A stretch of DNA of 64,000 nucleotides. Source: Streptomyces noursei (lineage in GTDB: Bacteria > Actinomycetota > Actinomycetes > Streptomycetales > Streptomycetaceae). The stretch's first letter is position 1. Each line of letters starts with the position of its first letter. The stretch lies in contig NZ_CP070326.1 in assembly GCF_016917755.1 (NCBI RefSeq), positions 9,238,001 through 9,302,000 of the forward strand. Direction: 5' to 3'. Below the pieces are notes generated by a model. The model did not search any database, was not told the origin of the DNA, and worked only from the letters and a program-made list of their open reading frames with translations. A program made the translations under genes and the position numbers. This document shows, piece by piece, positions 8,527-16,481 of this stretch.

Positions 8527-8929
8527 CGGGGGCTTCCCGGCACGTTGTGGAGCCGGAGCGAACCAGTAGCCATTGCCGTCACGTCTCCCGTTCTACACCG
8601 CCGGACAAAACATCCCATTTCGGACACGCCGCAGCGTGCGGGCACCTCCCGCCCGAGCGTAGTCGAGAGAGGAAGGCGCACCCCGAACGAGCTTCCGCCG
8701 CTCGCTCGGGTGAAGATTGCCCGACTTGCACCACTTGTGCCGTTTCAGTACCCGTACAGCTTACGCCGTACATCGCACGCACATCCGGGCAGGCTCGGAA
8801 GCCTCGGGCAACGTTCTGGTCAACGTCGCGCGCGGGCCAACTGTTCCCGAGCCCCGGCGAGTTGACCATTCCTTCACCATCGAAGGCCCCCGCGAACCGG
8901 ACTCGCGAGGGCCTCCTGCGAAGGATGGG
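8527..8929 (-). other. Intergenic region upstream of the hopanoid operon
   Basis: About 400 bases without a convincing gene. It holds two hairpins: 8682-8710 (arms CCCGAACGAGC and GCTCGCTCGGG, one mismatch, 7-base loop) and 8884-8914, described separately. A TACGCT -10-like hexamer on the minus strand (8656-8661) has no good -35 partner. A 96-codon minus-strand frame at 8579-8869 has poor Streptomyces codon bias and is taken as chance. The hopanoid promoter must be here, but I could not assign it. Confidence 0.6.
8884..8914 (-). terminator. Terminator after the ABC exporter operon
   Basis: 12-bp stem with one mismatch (8884-8895 and 8903-8914) beginning 15 bases past the stop codon of the ATP-binding protein gene. 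There is no strong T-run, as is common in high-GC actinomycetes. Confidence 0.6.
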
Positions 8930-9733
8930 CTATTTGCCCGTCTCCTTCTCGTACGCCTTGATGACCTCGTCCGTCGGGCCGTCCATCAGCAGCTCGCCCC
9001 GCTCCAGCCACAGCACACGGTCGCAGGTGTCCCGGATCGAGTTGTTGTTGTGGCTGACCAGGAAGACCGTACCCGCTTCCTTGCGCAGCTCGCGGATGCG
9101 GGCCTCGGAGCGCTTCTGGAAGGCCCGGTCACCGGTGGCCAGCGCCTCGTCGATCAGCAGCACGTCGTGGTCCTTGGCCGCCGCGATCGAGAACCGCAGT
9201 CGGGCCGCCATACCGGACGAATAGGTGCGCATCGGCAGCGAGATGAAGTCGCCCTTCTCGTTGATGCCGGAGAAGTCGACGATGTCGTCGTAGCGGGCGC
9301 GGACCTGCTCGCGGGACATGCCCATCGCCAGACCGCCCAGGATGACGTTCTTCTCGCCGGTGAGGTCGTTCATCAGCGCCGCGTTCACGCCCAGCAGCGA
9401 GGGCTGGCCGTGGGTGTAGACCTTGCCGCGCTCGGCGGGCAGCAGTCCGGCGACGGCCTTGAGGAGGGTCGACTTGCCGGAGCCGTTCGAACCGATCAGG
9501 CCGATCGACTCGCCGCGGTAGGCGGTGAAGGAGACGCCCTTGACCGCGTGCACCTCGCGCATACCCACCGACGGCCGGCGCCGGATGATGCGGCTCAGTG
9601 CCGCGGTCGCGCTGCCCTTGCCCGCACCGGTGCCGTAGACCCGGTAGACGATGTGCAGCTCGTCCGCGATCACGGTCGGGATCCGCTCCTGCGTCGCCGT
9701 CGTCGACGGGACGCCGTCCATCTGCTCAGCCAC
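8930..9733 (-). CDS. ABC transporter ATP-binding protein, wall-polymer export type
   Basis: 267-aa ATPase of the polysaccharide/teichoic acid exporter class (TagH/RfbE-like). Walker A GSNGSGKSTLLK, signature YSSGMAARLRF and Walker B VLLIDEAL are all intact, and the signature SSGM is typical of this exporter subgroup. A GTG start at 9733 was chosen because GAGGAG lies ten bases upstream; an ATG four codons later is possible. It overlaps the permease gene by eight bases, so the two form one exporter. Context with glycosyl- and phospho-alcohol transferases suggests it flips a lipid-linked polymer or glycolipid. The substrate is unknown. Confidence 0.88.
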   Translation of the reverse strand: MAEQMDGVPSTTATQERIPTVIADELHIVYRVYGTGAGKGSATAALSRIIRRRPSVGMREVHAVKGVSFTAYRGESIGLIGSNGSGKSTLLKAVAGLLPAERGKVYTHGQPSLLGVNAALMNDLTGEKNVILGGLAMGMSREQVRARYDDIVDFSGINEKGDFISLPMRTYSSGMAARLRFSIAAAKDHDVLLIDEALATGDRAFQKRSEARIRELRKEAGTVFLVSHNNNSIRDTCDRVLWLERGELLMDGPTDEVIKAYEKETGK

Positions 9734-10664
9734 GTCCGTACCGCTCCTCAGCCTTCCAGAAGTACACAAAGCCCGCGACGCCGGCCAGCACCGCCCAGCC
9801 GAGCGCGAACGCCCACACGTGCGGCGGGAGCTGGCTCGCCTTGAAGCTGTCGATCAGCGCGAACCGGATCAGGTCGATGTAGACCGCGGCGGGGTTGGAG
9901 TAGAGCAGCACCTCGACCCAGTGCGGGACGTGCTTGCCCTTGAGGATCACGCTGATGCTGAACATCACGCCGGACGCGTACATCCACGTCCGCATGATGA
10001 AGGGCATCAGCTGCGCCAGGTCCGGCGTCTTGCTGCCGAGCCGGGCCATGACCATCGCCAGGCCGGTGTTGAACACGAACTGCAGCAGCAGCGCGGGCAG
10101 CACCAGCAGCCAGGACCAGGTGGGCACCTGGCCGAAGGCCAGCAGGATGACCACCAGCACACCCATGGAGAACAGCAGTTGCTGGAGCTGCATGAGGCAG
10201 AACGAGATCGGCAGGCAGGCCCGCGGGAAGTGCAGCGCACGCACCAGGCCGAGGTTGCCGGAGATCGCCCGCGTACCGGCCATCACCGAGCTCTGGGTGA
10301 AGGTGAAGATGAAGACACCGGTCACCAGGAACGGGACGTAGTCCGGGACGCCCTTCCGCGTGCCGATCAGCAGGCCGAAGATGAGGTAGTAGACGAGCGC
10401 GTTCAGCAGCGGCGTCGCCACCTGCCAGACCTGACCCAGCTTTGCCTGGCTGAACTGCGCGGTCAGCTTGGCGCTGGCGAAGGCGGAGATGAAATGCCGG
10501 CGGGCCCACAGCTGCCGGATGTACTCCGCAAGGCCGGGCCGGGCACCGCTCTGCGCCAGGTCGTACTTCTGGGCCCGCTGGAGGGGGGTGAGTCCTTCGT
10601 CGGCGGATGGCGGGGCACTCATGGCGACCGCACTGTCGTGCGTAGTCTCGCTCACAGTTGACAC
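9726..10664 (-). CDS. ABC-2 type permease, polysaccharide export
   Basis: 312-aa membrane protein of the ABC-2/TagG family, partner of the ATPase that overlaps its 3' end. It has a cytosolic N-terminus of about 45 residues, then LWARRHFI and several hydrophobic helices, for example NALVYYLIFGLLIG and FLVTGVFIFTFT. A GTG start at 10664 follows AGGACG closely; a second GTG three codons on is an alternative. A 67-base gap separates it from the glycosyltransferase upstream, holding a small 7-bp GC hairpin (10685-10701). It therefore probably belongs to the same transcript as the envelope cluster. Confidence 0.88.
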   Translation of the reverse strand: MSTVSETTHDSAVAMSAPPSADEGLTPLQRAQKYDLAQSGARPGLAEYIRQLWARRHFISAFASAKLTAQFSQAKLGQVWQVATPLLNALVYYLIFGLLIGTRKGVPDYVPFLVTGVFIFTFTQSSVMAGTRAISGNLGLVRALHFPRACLPISFCLMQLQQLLFSMGVLVVILLAFGQVPTWSWLLVLPALLLQFVFNTGLAMVMARLGSKTPDLAQLMPFIMRTWMYASGVMFSISVILKGKHVPHWVEVLLYSNPAAVYIDLIRFALIDSFKASQLPPHVWAFALGWAVLAGVAGFVYFWKAEERYGRG

Positions 10665-10731
10665 TTTCGTCCTCAAGGTGCGCTACCGGGGACGCCCCGG
10701 TTTGCGCCTGATGCTCTCAGATACGAGCTTG

Positions 10732-11640
10732 TCAGATGATGGGAGGGCGGCCCAGCCGGGTCAGTCGCCAAACGGTAGCCCACTTCATGGGACGCCTGGG
10801 ACCGCACGGAGTGGACCAGCCCTCCTTGAAGCCGCCCAGCCAGGCCCGGAGCCCCGGCAGCGACGGCCGGCGAGCGAGGGTGAGCAGGAACCAGACGCCG
10901 AGATAGGCGGGAACCAGCGGGGCGGGGAGATTCCGGCGGGCCAGCCAGACCCGGTTGCGGGCCACCATCCGGTGGTAGACCGCGTGCCGGGCCGGGGCCG
11001 TGGTGGGGTGGTGCAGGACCATGTCCGCCCGGTAGTCGACCAGCCAGCCGGCGTTCAGCGCCCGCCAGGCCAGGTCGGTCTCCTCATGGGCGTAGAAGAA
11101 TTCGTCGGGCAGGCCGCCGACCTCGGCGAACACCGTGGTGCGGACCGCGTTGGCGCCACCGAGGAAGGTGGTCACCCGCGAGGAGCGCAGCGGGTCGGAG
11201 GCGCGCAGCCGCGGCACGTGCCGGCGCTGGGTCGCCCCGGTGTCCGGGTCGGCGATCCGGAAGCTGATGATGCCCAGCTCGCGGTCCGCGGCGAACGCCT
11301 CCCGGCACAGCTCGGCGGTGTCCGCGTGCGGCAGCAGCCCGTCGTCGTCGAGGAACAGCAGCGCATCGACGTCGAAGCCGTCCCGGCCGTCGGTACGGAA
11401 CGCCTCGATGCCGACGTTGCGGCCGGCCGGGATGCCGACGTTCTCCGGCAGCTCGACGGTCCGCACGGTCAGTCCGGGGACGGCCAGCTCGGGCAGCGGT
11501 GCGCCGTTGCCGACCACCACCACCTCGATCGGCTCGCCGTCCTGCTTGGCGACGGATTCCAGCAGCGCGCGCAGCTCCTCGGGGCGGTTGCCCATGGTCA
11601 GGACAACCGCACCGAGCCGCATTCCGGGCGCCCCGGTCAC
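10732..11640 (-). CDS. Family 2 glycosyltransferase
   Basis: 302-aa GT-A fold transferase. The N-terminal nucleotide-binding strand is GAVVLTMGNRPEELRALL, the metal-binding DxD-like triad is LFLDDDG, and there is an acceptor-side EETDLAWR motif. It resembles rhamnosyl/galactofuranosyl-type GT2 enzymes. Start choice: GTG at 11640, overlapping the previous stop (GTGA); an ATG six codons later is also reasonable. It is the last biosynthetic gene before the exporter and would glycosylate the product of the phosphatidyltransferases. Donor and acceptor are unknown. Confidence 0.85.
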   Translation of the reverse strand: MTGAPGMRLGAVVLTMGNRPEELRALLESVAKQDGEPIEVVVVGNGAPLPELAVPGLTVRTVELPENVGIPAGRNVGIEAFRTDGRDGFDVDALLFLDDDGLLPHADTAELCREAFAADRELGIISFRIADPDTGATQRRHVPRLRASDPLRSSRVTTFLGGANAVRTTVFAEVGGLPDEFFYAHEETDLAWRALNAGWLVDYRADMVLHHPTTAPARHAVYHRMVARNRVWLARRNLPAPLVPAYLGVWFLLTLARRPSLPGLRAWLGGFKEGWSTPCGPRRPMKWATVWRLTRLGRPPII

Positions 11641-12416
11641 TTGAGCCTGCTGGAGGCGAGGATGGACACGAGGTGCAGCAGGGTCTGCAGGAGCGCGATG
11701 CCGGCCAGCACCGCGACGCCGAGCCGGGAGAAGAACAGGTCGCCGCGCACCGCGTCCACGATCGCCAGGACCAGGATCAGCAGGGACGCCTCGATCCCGA
11801 GGACCAGCCGGTGGAACTTCAGCGCCGCGGCGGCCTTGCGGGCCAGCGCCAGGCCGGACGAGCGCGGCTCGGACGCCGCCTCCTTGACCGGCGGCAGACC
11901 GCCCTGGTGGCGGGCGACGCCGACGAGGTCGGTCTCGGCCTTGATCAGGATCGCGCCGACGGCGGCCAGCGTCCCGAGGAAAGCCCAGAGCCAGTCGATC
12001 CGCCCGGGGCCCCACAGGTCCGCGGCGCGCAGGCCGAAGCCGACCAGCACCGCGGCGTCGCAGAGGTAGGCGCCGACCCGGTCGAGGTAGACGCCGCCGA
12101 GCGAGAACTGCTTCTTCCAGCGCGCGACCTCGCCGTCGATGCAGTCGAAGAGGAGGTAGAGCTGGACCATGACCACGCCGAGCACGGCGCCCCAGATGCC
12201 GGGCACCAGCAGCGCCGGGGCCGCGAGCACGCCGAAGACGGTCATCACGTAGGTCAGCTGGTTGGGCGTGACCCGGGTGTTGACCAGGTACCGGTCGCAG
12301 CGCAGCGAGATTTCCCGCATGTAGAGGCGGCCGCCCCAGTGCTCCCCGCTGCGCCGGTCCTTCACGCCCTCGGGGTGAACGACCGGGCGGAGTTCAGCTA
12401 CTGATGGTTTCGGCAT
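11637..12416 (-). CDS. CDP-alcohol phosphatidyltransferase-like protein, atypical active site
   Basis: 259-aa membrane protein of the CDP-alcohol phosphotransferase superfamily. The first half of the motif, DCIDGEVAR, is intact. In the second half, GxxxDxxxD, it reads GVYLDRVGA, so the fourth aspartate, usually proposed as the catalytic base, is alanine (codon 12069-12071). Several hydrophobic helices follow. The ATG at 12416 overlaps the upstream gene by 23 bases and has no clear ribosome site; a GTG 17 codons later, preceded by GAGGGC, is an alternative. It is either a divergent enzyme or an inactive partner of the larger family member at 14183-16003. Confidence 0.82.
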   Translation of the reverse strand: MPKPSVAELRPVVHPEGVKDRRSGEHWGGRLYMREISLRCDRYLVNTRVTPNQLTYVMTVFGVLAAPALLVPGIWGAVLGVVMVQLYLLFDCIDGEVARWKKQFSLGGVYLDRVGAYLCDAAVLVGFGLRAADLWGPGRIDWLWAFLGTLAAVGAILIKAETDLVGVARHQGGLPPVKEAASEPRSSGLALARKAAAALKFHRLVLGIEASLLILVLAIVDAVRGDLFFSRLGVAVLAGIALLQTLLHLVSILASSRLK

Positions 12417-13455
12417 AGTCGGCGTATGCGTCCCTGATCTGATCGGTGGACAGGTCCAGGTGCTCCAGGATCGTGTAGCGGCCTGGACGGGTCTTCGGGG
12501 CGAACTCGACGGCCTGCACGAACTCCTCGTCGGTGAAGCCCATGTCGCCCGGGGTGACCGGCAGGCCGTGGCGCTGGAGCACCTCGACCATCAGCGCGGA
12601 GGTCGCGCGGTCCCCGCGCAGGTGGGTGGCGAAGGCGGCGGCGAGGCCGCACTGCTCGCCGTGGCTCGCCGCCCGCTTGGGGAAGAGGATGTCGAAGGCG
12701 TGGTTGATCTCGTGGCAGGCGCCGGAGGCCGGGCGGCTGTCGCCGGCCACCGACATCGAGATGCCGGTGAGCACCAGGCCCTCGGCCAGTACCTGCAGGA
12801 AGTTGTCGTCGCCGACGCCCCCGGGGTGGCGCAGCACGGCCTCGCCGGCCTGCCGGGCCATGGCCGCGGCCAGCCCGTCGATGGCCTCGCCGGTCTCGCG
12901 GTGCGACAGCTCCCAGTCCGCGACCGCGGAGATGTTGGAGATCGCGTCGCCGATGCCGGAGCGGACGAAGCGGACCGGTGCCTCGCGGATGACGTCGAGG
13001 TCGATCACCACGGCGATCGGGTTGGGCACGCCGTACGAGCCGCGGCCCGCGTCGTTGTCGAGGGTGGCGACCGGCGAGCACAGCCCGTCGTGCGACAGGT
13101 TGGTCGCGACCGCCACCAGCGGCAGGCCGATGCGCGCCGCGGCGAACTTCGCACAGTCGATGATCTTGCCGCCGCCCAGGCCCACGACGGCGTCGTAGTG
13201 CCCCTTCTTCATGGCGTCGGCGAGCTTGATCGCGTCGTCCAGGGTGCCGCCGCCGACCTCGTACCACTCGGCGCCGGGCAGGGCGGGGGCCAGCCGCCGG
13301 CGCAGCCGGGCCCCCGAGCCGCCGCTGATCGCGATGGCGAGCTTGCCGGAAGCCGAGATGCGCTGGTCGGCCAGCAGACCCGCCAGGTCGTCCAGGGCGC
13401 CGGCGCTGATGTCGACGACGACCGGGGACGGGATGAGGCGGGTCAGTACTGGCAT
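12394..13455 (-). CDS. sn-glycerol-1-phosphate dehydrogenase-like (iron-containing ADH family)
   Basis: 353-aa NAD(P)-dependent polyol/glycerol dehydrogenase of the EgsA/AraM group. The nucleotide-binding loop is GLGGGKIIDCAKFAA. Metal ligands are visible as GIGDAISN (Asp), CHEINHAF (His) and ASHGEQ (His). ATNLSHDGLCSP is typical of glycerol-1-phosphate dehydrogenases. It overlaps the nucleotidyltransferase gene by 13 bases. In archaea such enzymes make the sn-1 glycerol phosphate backbone; in some bacteria they feed unusual glycerophosphate lipids. The substrate could also be another keto-polyol phosphate. Family assignment is firm, the substrate is inferred. Confidence 0.82.
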   Translation of the reverse strand: MPVLTRLIPSPVVVDISAGALDDLAGLLADQRISASGKLAIAISGGSGARLRRRLAPALPGAEWYEVGGGTLDDAIKLADAMKKGHYDAVVGLGGGKIIDCAKFAAARIGLPLVAVATNLSHDGLCSPVATLDNDAGRGSYGVPNPIAVVIDLDVIREAPVRFVRSGIGDAISNISAVADWELSHRETGEAIDGLAAAMARQAGEAVLRHPGGVGDDNFLQVLAEGLVLTGISMSVAGDSRPASGACHEINHAFDILFPKRAASHGEQCGLAAAFATHLRGDRATSALMVEVLQRHGLPVTPGDMGFTDEEFVQAVEFAPKTRPGRYTILEHLDLSTDQIRDAYADYAETISS

Positions 13456-14186
13456 GCGATGTCACGGCCCTTCGCGAGGTCGTCGTGGTTGTCGATCTCG
13501 ACCCACTTGACGTCGCCGATCGGCGCCACGTCGACCTTGAAGCCGCGGTTGACCAGTTCCTGGTAGCCGTCCTCGTAGTAGAGGTCGGGGTCCCGCTCGA
13601 AGGTGGTCTTCAGGGCGTCGGCCAGCTCGGCGGCGGCCTCGCCCTCGATGAGGGTGACGCCGATGTACTCGCCGGTCGCGGTGGCCGGGTCCATCAGCTT
13701 GGTGATCTTCTGGACACCCTTGGCGGGGTCCGCGACGACCTTCATCTCCTCGTCGGCGAGCTGCTTGACGGCGTCCAGCGCGAGGATGATCTTCTGGCCG
13801 TTGCCGCGGGCGGCGAGCAGCGTCTGCTCGACGGAGACCGGGTGCACGGTGTCGCCGTTGGCGAGGATCACCGAGTCGTGGGCCGCGATCACGTCACGGG
13901 CGCACCACAGGGAGTAGGCGTTGTTCCACTCCTCGGCCTTGTCGTTGTCGATCAGCGTGATCTTGAGGCCGTACTTCTGCTCCAGGGCCTCCCGGCGCTC
14001 GTACACGGCCTCCTTGCGGTAGCCGACGATGATCGCGACCTCGGTCAGGCCGATCTCGGCGAAGTTGCCGAGGGTCAGGTCGAGGATCGTGGTCTCCCCG
14101 TCGACCGGCACCAGAGCCTTGGGCAGGGTGTCGGTGTAGGGGCGCAGACGCCGTCCGGCGCCGGCAGCCAGCACGAGGCCGATCAT
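13443..14186 (-). CDS. Sugar/polyol-phosphate nucleotidyltransferase
   Basis: 247-aa NTP_transferase protein with the signature LAAGAGRRLRPYTDTLPKAL at the N-terminus and ILANGDTVH as the metal-binding region. The short, single-domain form with WNNAYSLW resembles LicC choline-phosphate and archaeal inositol-phosphate cytidylyltransferases more than RmlA or GalU. It would activate a phosphorylated alcohol, probably as a CDP derivative, for the neighbouring CDP-alcohol transferases. GAAGGAG precedes the ATG, which overlaps the upstream stop by four bases (ATGA). The nucleotide and alcohol are inferred from context. Confidence 0.82.
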   Translation of the reverse strand: MIGLVLAAGAGRRLRPYTDTLPKALVPVDGETTILDLTLGNFAEIGLTEVAIIVGYRKEAVYERREALEQKYGLKITLIDNDKAEEWNNAYSLWCARDVIAAHDSVILANGDTVHPVSVEQTLLAARGNGQKIILALDAVKQLADEEMKVVADPAKGVQKITKLMDPATATGEYIGVTLIEGEAAAELADALKTTFERDPDLYYEDGYQELVNRGFKVDVAPIGDVKWVEIDNHDDLAKGRDIACQY

Positions 14187-16003
14187 GCGGGTTCTCCTTC
14201 ATCGTGTACGGCGGGTGCGCCGTGCTTGTGTGCGGCCACCCAGAAGCGGATGCTCTCGGCGAGCACCAGCAGCGCCAGGACCACAGCGAGTGCCGTGAGC
14301 GCGATCGTGAAACCTGTGGCGGGCAGCAGGGCGGCCAGGAAGATGACCACGAGGATCCGTCCTTCGTGCCCGCCGGTCGCCCGGACCAGCCACCGCGGTG
14401 GGGCCCCGGTGCCACCGCGGATGCGGTAGACCGTGTCGTAGTGATGGTAGGCGACCGCCGCGATCAGCCCGAACGCCGCGGGAAGTGCCCCGTGGGCGTC
14501 CACACGGGCGGCCAGCACCAGGACCGTGAGGTATTCGCCGGCCCGGAAGAAGGGCGGGACGAGCCAGTCCAGGGCGCCCTTGAGCGGGCGGGACAGGGCC
14601 GCGGCGGCCAGCAGCGCGGAGCAGAACGCGACGCCGACGGTGAGCCAGGAGGCGGGGTCGGGCTGGGAGATCAACCACACCAGCAGCATCGCGGACGAGA
14701 GAAAGGCCATAACGGGCGCCAGGAGGGAACCGGACCGGCTCCGGCCCCGGCCGCCGCCGGTCAGCAGCTCGACCAGCGGGCCGTAGTCGGCGAGGTCCGC
14801 GAGGGCGCGGGCGGCCCGGTCGGTGCGCCGGGCGCGGCGGGCCCGGGAGCGCAGCACCCGGCCGGCCGTGGTGTAGCAGGCGGCCAGCGCGCAGCCGACG
14901 AGCAGGGCGTAGAAGACGATGCGCGGGGTGGTGAGCGCGGTCAGCACGGCGATCATGGCCCAGCGTTCGCCGATGGGCAGCACGATCATCCGGCGCACCC
15001 AGACGGTCCAGCCGACCTGGTCGAGCCGGTCGGACAGCGCCACGGCGGGGCCGGCGCTCCCGGCGCCGCCCTCGAATTCGCTGCCTTCGTTGAAGGCGAA
15101 GTCGACGACGTGCCGGCAGGTCTGGAGGATCATCGCGCCGAGCGCCAGCGCCCACACGTCGTCGCCGCCCCGGGCGGCCCCGAGGGCGAGCCCCGCGTAG
15201 TACGCGTATTCCTTGGCGCGGTCGAAGGTGGCGTCCAGCCAGGCGCCCAGCGTCGAGTACTGCAGCGAGTAGCGGGCGAGCTGCCCGTCGGTGCAGTCCA
15301 GGACGAAGGAGAGCAGCAGCAGCACGCCGGCGGCGACGAAGCCGCCGCGGCTGCCGGTGGCCGCGCAGCCCGCCGCGATCAGCGCGGTGAGCAGGGAGGC
15401 GGTGGTGACCTGGTTGGGGGTCAGGCCGCGGCGCGCGCACCAGCGGGCGAGGTAGCGCGAGTACGGGCTGATGAAGAAGGTGGTGAAGAAGCCGTCGCGG
15501 GACTTGACCGCGGTGCGCAGCCGGACCGCCTCGTCGTCGACGGCCGCGACGGCCTCGCGGGCCTCCGACCGCTGGTCGGGGGTGAGCGCGAGGGTGCCGA
15601 CCAGGCTGCCGAGCTCGACGCGGTGCAGTCCGACGTCCGCGCGGTCGAGCGCGTCGGTGAGGGTGTCGGTCAGCACGTCGGTGAGGTGGGCGGTGCCGGC
15701 GCCGACCGGGATGCGGCCGGCCGCGCGGTCCAGCGCGGCGCGGGCCCCGGCCTGCACGGTGAGCACGCCGGGCACCGCCGCGGCCGGGAAGCGGGGGTCG
15801 GTCAGGGCGAGCCGCAGGGCGTGCAGGTGGCCGACGAAGCGCGGGTCCACCAGGGCCACCCGCTGCTGGGCGGGCACCTCGGCGAGCAGCTCGGTGACGC
15901 CGCCGGGGTCACTGGCCGTGCGGACGTCGAAGCCCAGTGTGCGCAGGTCGGCTTCGAGCGACGACCCGGCGACCGGCGGACCGGTGAGGATGGCGGTCGA
16001 CAG
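14183..16003 (-). CDS. CDP-alcohol phosphatidyltransferase with N- and C-terminal extensions
   Basis: 606-aa protein if started at CTG 16003. The middle holds an intact CDP-alcohol transferase motif, DCTDGQLAR then GAWLDATFD, followed by hydrophobic helices. The last roughly 150 residues form another membrane-rich part that I recall as DUF5941. The soluble N-terminus reads TAILTGPPVAGSSLEADLR. The first ATG/GTG in frame is GTG 15877, which would remove that conserved-looking start. AAGGAG lies nine bases before the CTG and an in-frame TGA (16010-16012) blocks anything further upstream. It is the first gene of the envelope cluster and overlaps the nucleotidyltransferase gene (ATGA). Confidence 0.82.
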   Translation of the reverse strand: MSTAILTGPPVAGSSLEADLRTLGFDVRTASDPGGVTELLAEVPAQQRVALVDPRFVGHLHALRLALTDPRFPAAAVPGVLTVQAGARAALDRAAGRIPVGAGTAHLTDVLTDTLTDALDRADVGLHRVELGSLVGTLALTPDQRSEAREAVAAVDDEAVRLRTAVKSRDGFFTTFFISPYSRYLARWCARRGLTPNQVTTASLLTALIAAGCAATGSRGGFVAAGVLLLLSFVLDCTDGQLARYSLQYSTLGAWLDATFDRAKEYAYYAGLALGAARGGDDVWALALGAMILQTCRHVVDFAFNEGSEFEGGAGSAGPAVALSDRLDQVGWTVWVRRMIVLPIGERWAMIAVLTALTTPRIVFYALLVGCALAACYTTAGRVLRSRARRARRTDRAARALADLADYGPLVELLTGGGRGRSRSGSLLAPVMAFLSSAMLLVWLISQPDPASWLTVGVAFCSALLAAAALSRPLKGALDWLVPPFFRAGEYLTVLVLAARVDAHGALPAAFGLIAAVAYHHYDTVYRIRGGTGAPPRWLVRATGGHEGRILVVIFLAALLPATGFTIALTALAVVLALLVLAESIRFWVAAHKHGAPAVHDEGEPA

Positions 16004-16481
16004 ACGAACTCACTCCTTGGATGCTGACGAGCAGCGCCGGTCGGTCCGCATTCAGCACGAACTACCCGGGCGGCGGGCGTGGCACACCTGGCCCTCGGGG
16101 GCCGGGAGGCACGTCGGCAGAGGCTATCCGATCGCGGAATGCGGCCGTTCACCACGTATTCACCACTCGATCGGGTGAGCGACGGCTGCGCCTGCCGCGA
16201 TCATCATGGTGGATCGGGGCGCGCCGGAACAACTGGCCGCCGGGCCGGGTGCCGGTTATGCGGGGGCTGGTCACGGTTGCCGGTGAGCTGCTGTGGCGAG
16301 GGCCATGCCGGTCGCCGGCGCGGATCCCGCCCGCCGCCGGCGACCGGTGCGGGACGGGGCGCGCGGGCGGTCCGTCCGGTGCCGGGGCACGCGGCGCCGC
16401 GCGCTGACCGGCAGTGCTCTGCCACTGATGGGGGCGCTGGTACGGCAGACTTGACACCGACGACCGACGACAAGGATGCGC
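16004..16481. other. Divergent intergenic region between envelope cluster and idi
   Basis: About 480 bases without a supported gene. It must hold both divergent promoters. A TTGACA at 16452-16457 sits too close to the idi start to act as a normal -35 box. The main structure is the hairpin at 16308-16347. Short open frames here have no ribosome sites. Confidence 0.55.
16308..16347. other. Long GC hairpin upstream of idi
   Basis: CCGGTCGCCGGC (16308-16319) pairs perfectly with GCCGGCGACCGG (16336-16347), extendable to 13 bp, with a loop of about 15 bases. It lies about 135 bases upstream of idi and could be in its 5' leader. No T-run follows in either direction. Confidence 0.45.

Noticed and set aside
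8579..8869. 96-codon minus-strand frame between hpnC and the ABC transporter gene
   Set aside because: Codon bias and composition are unlike neighbouring genes, there is no ribosome site, and it overlaps the hairpin at 8682-8710.
16308..16347. Riboswitch upstream of idi
   Set aside because: Only a single hairpin is visible with no recognisable aptamer core or expression platform; it is reported simply as a hairpin.
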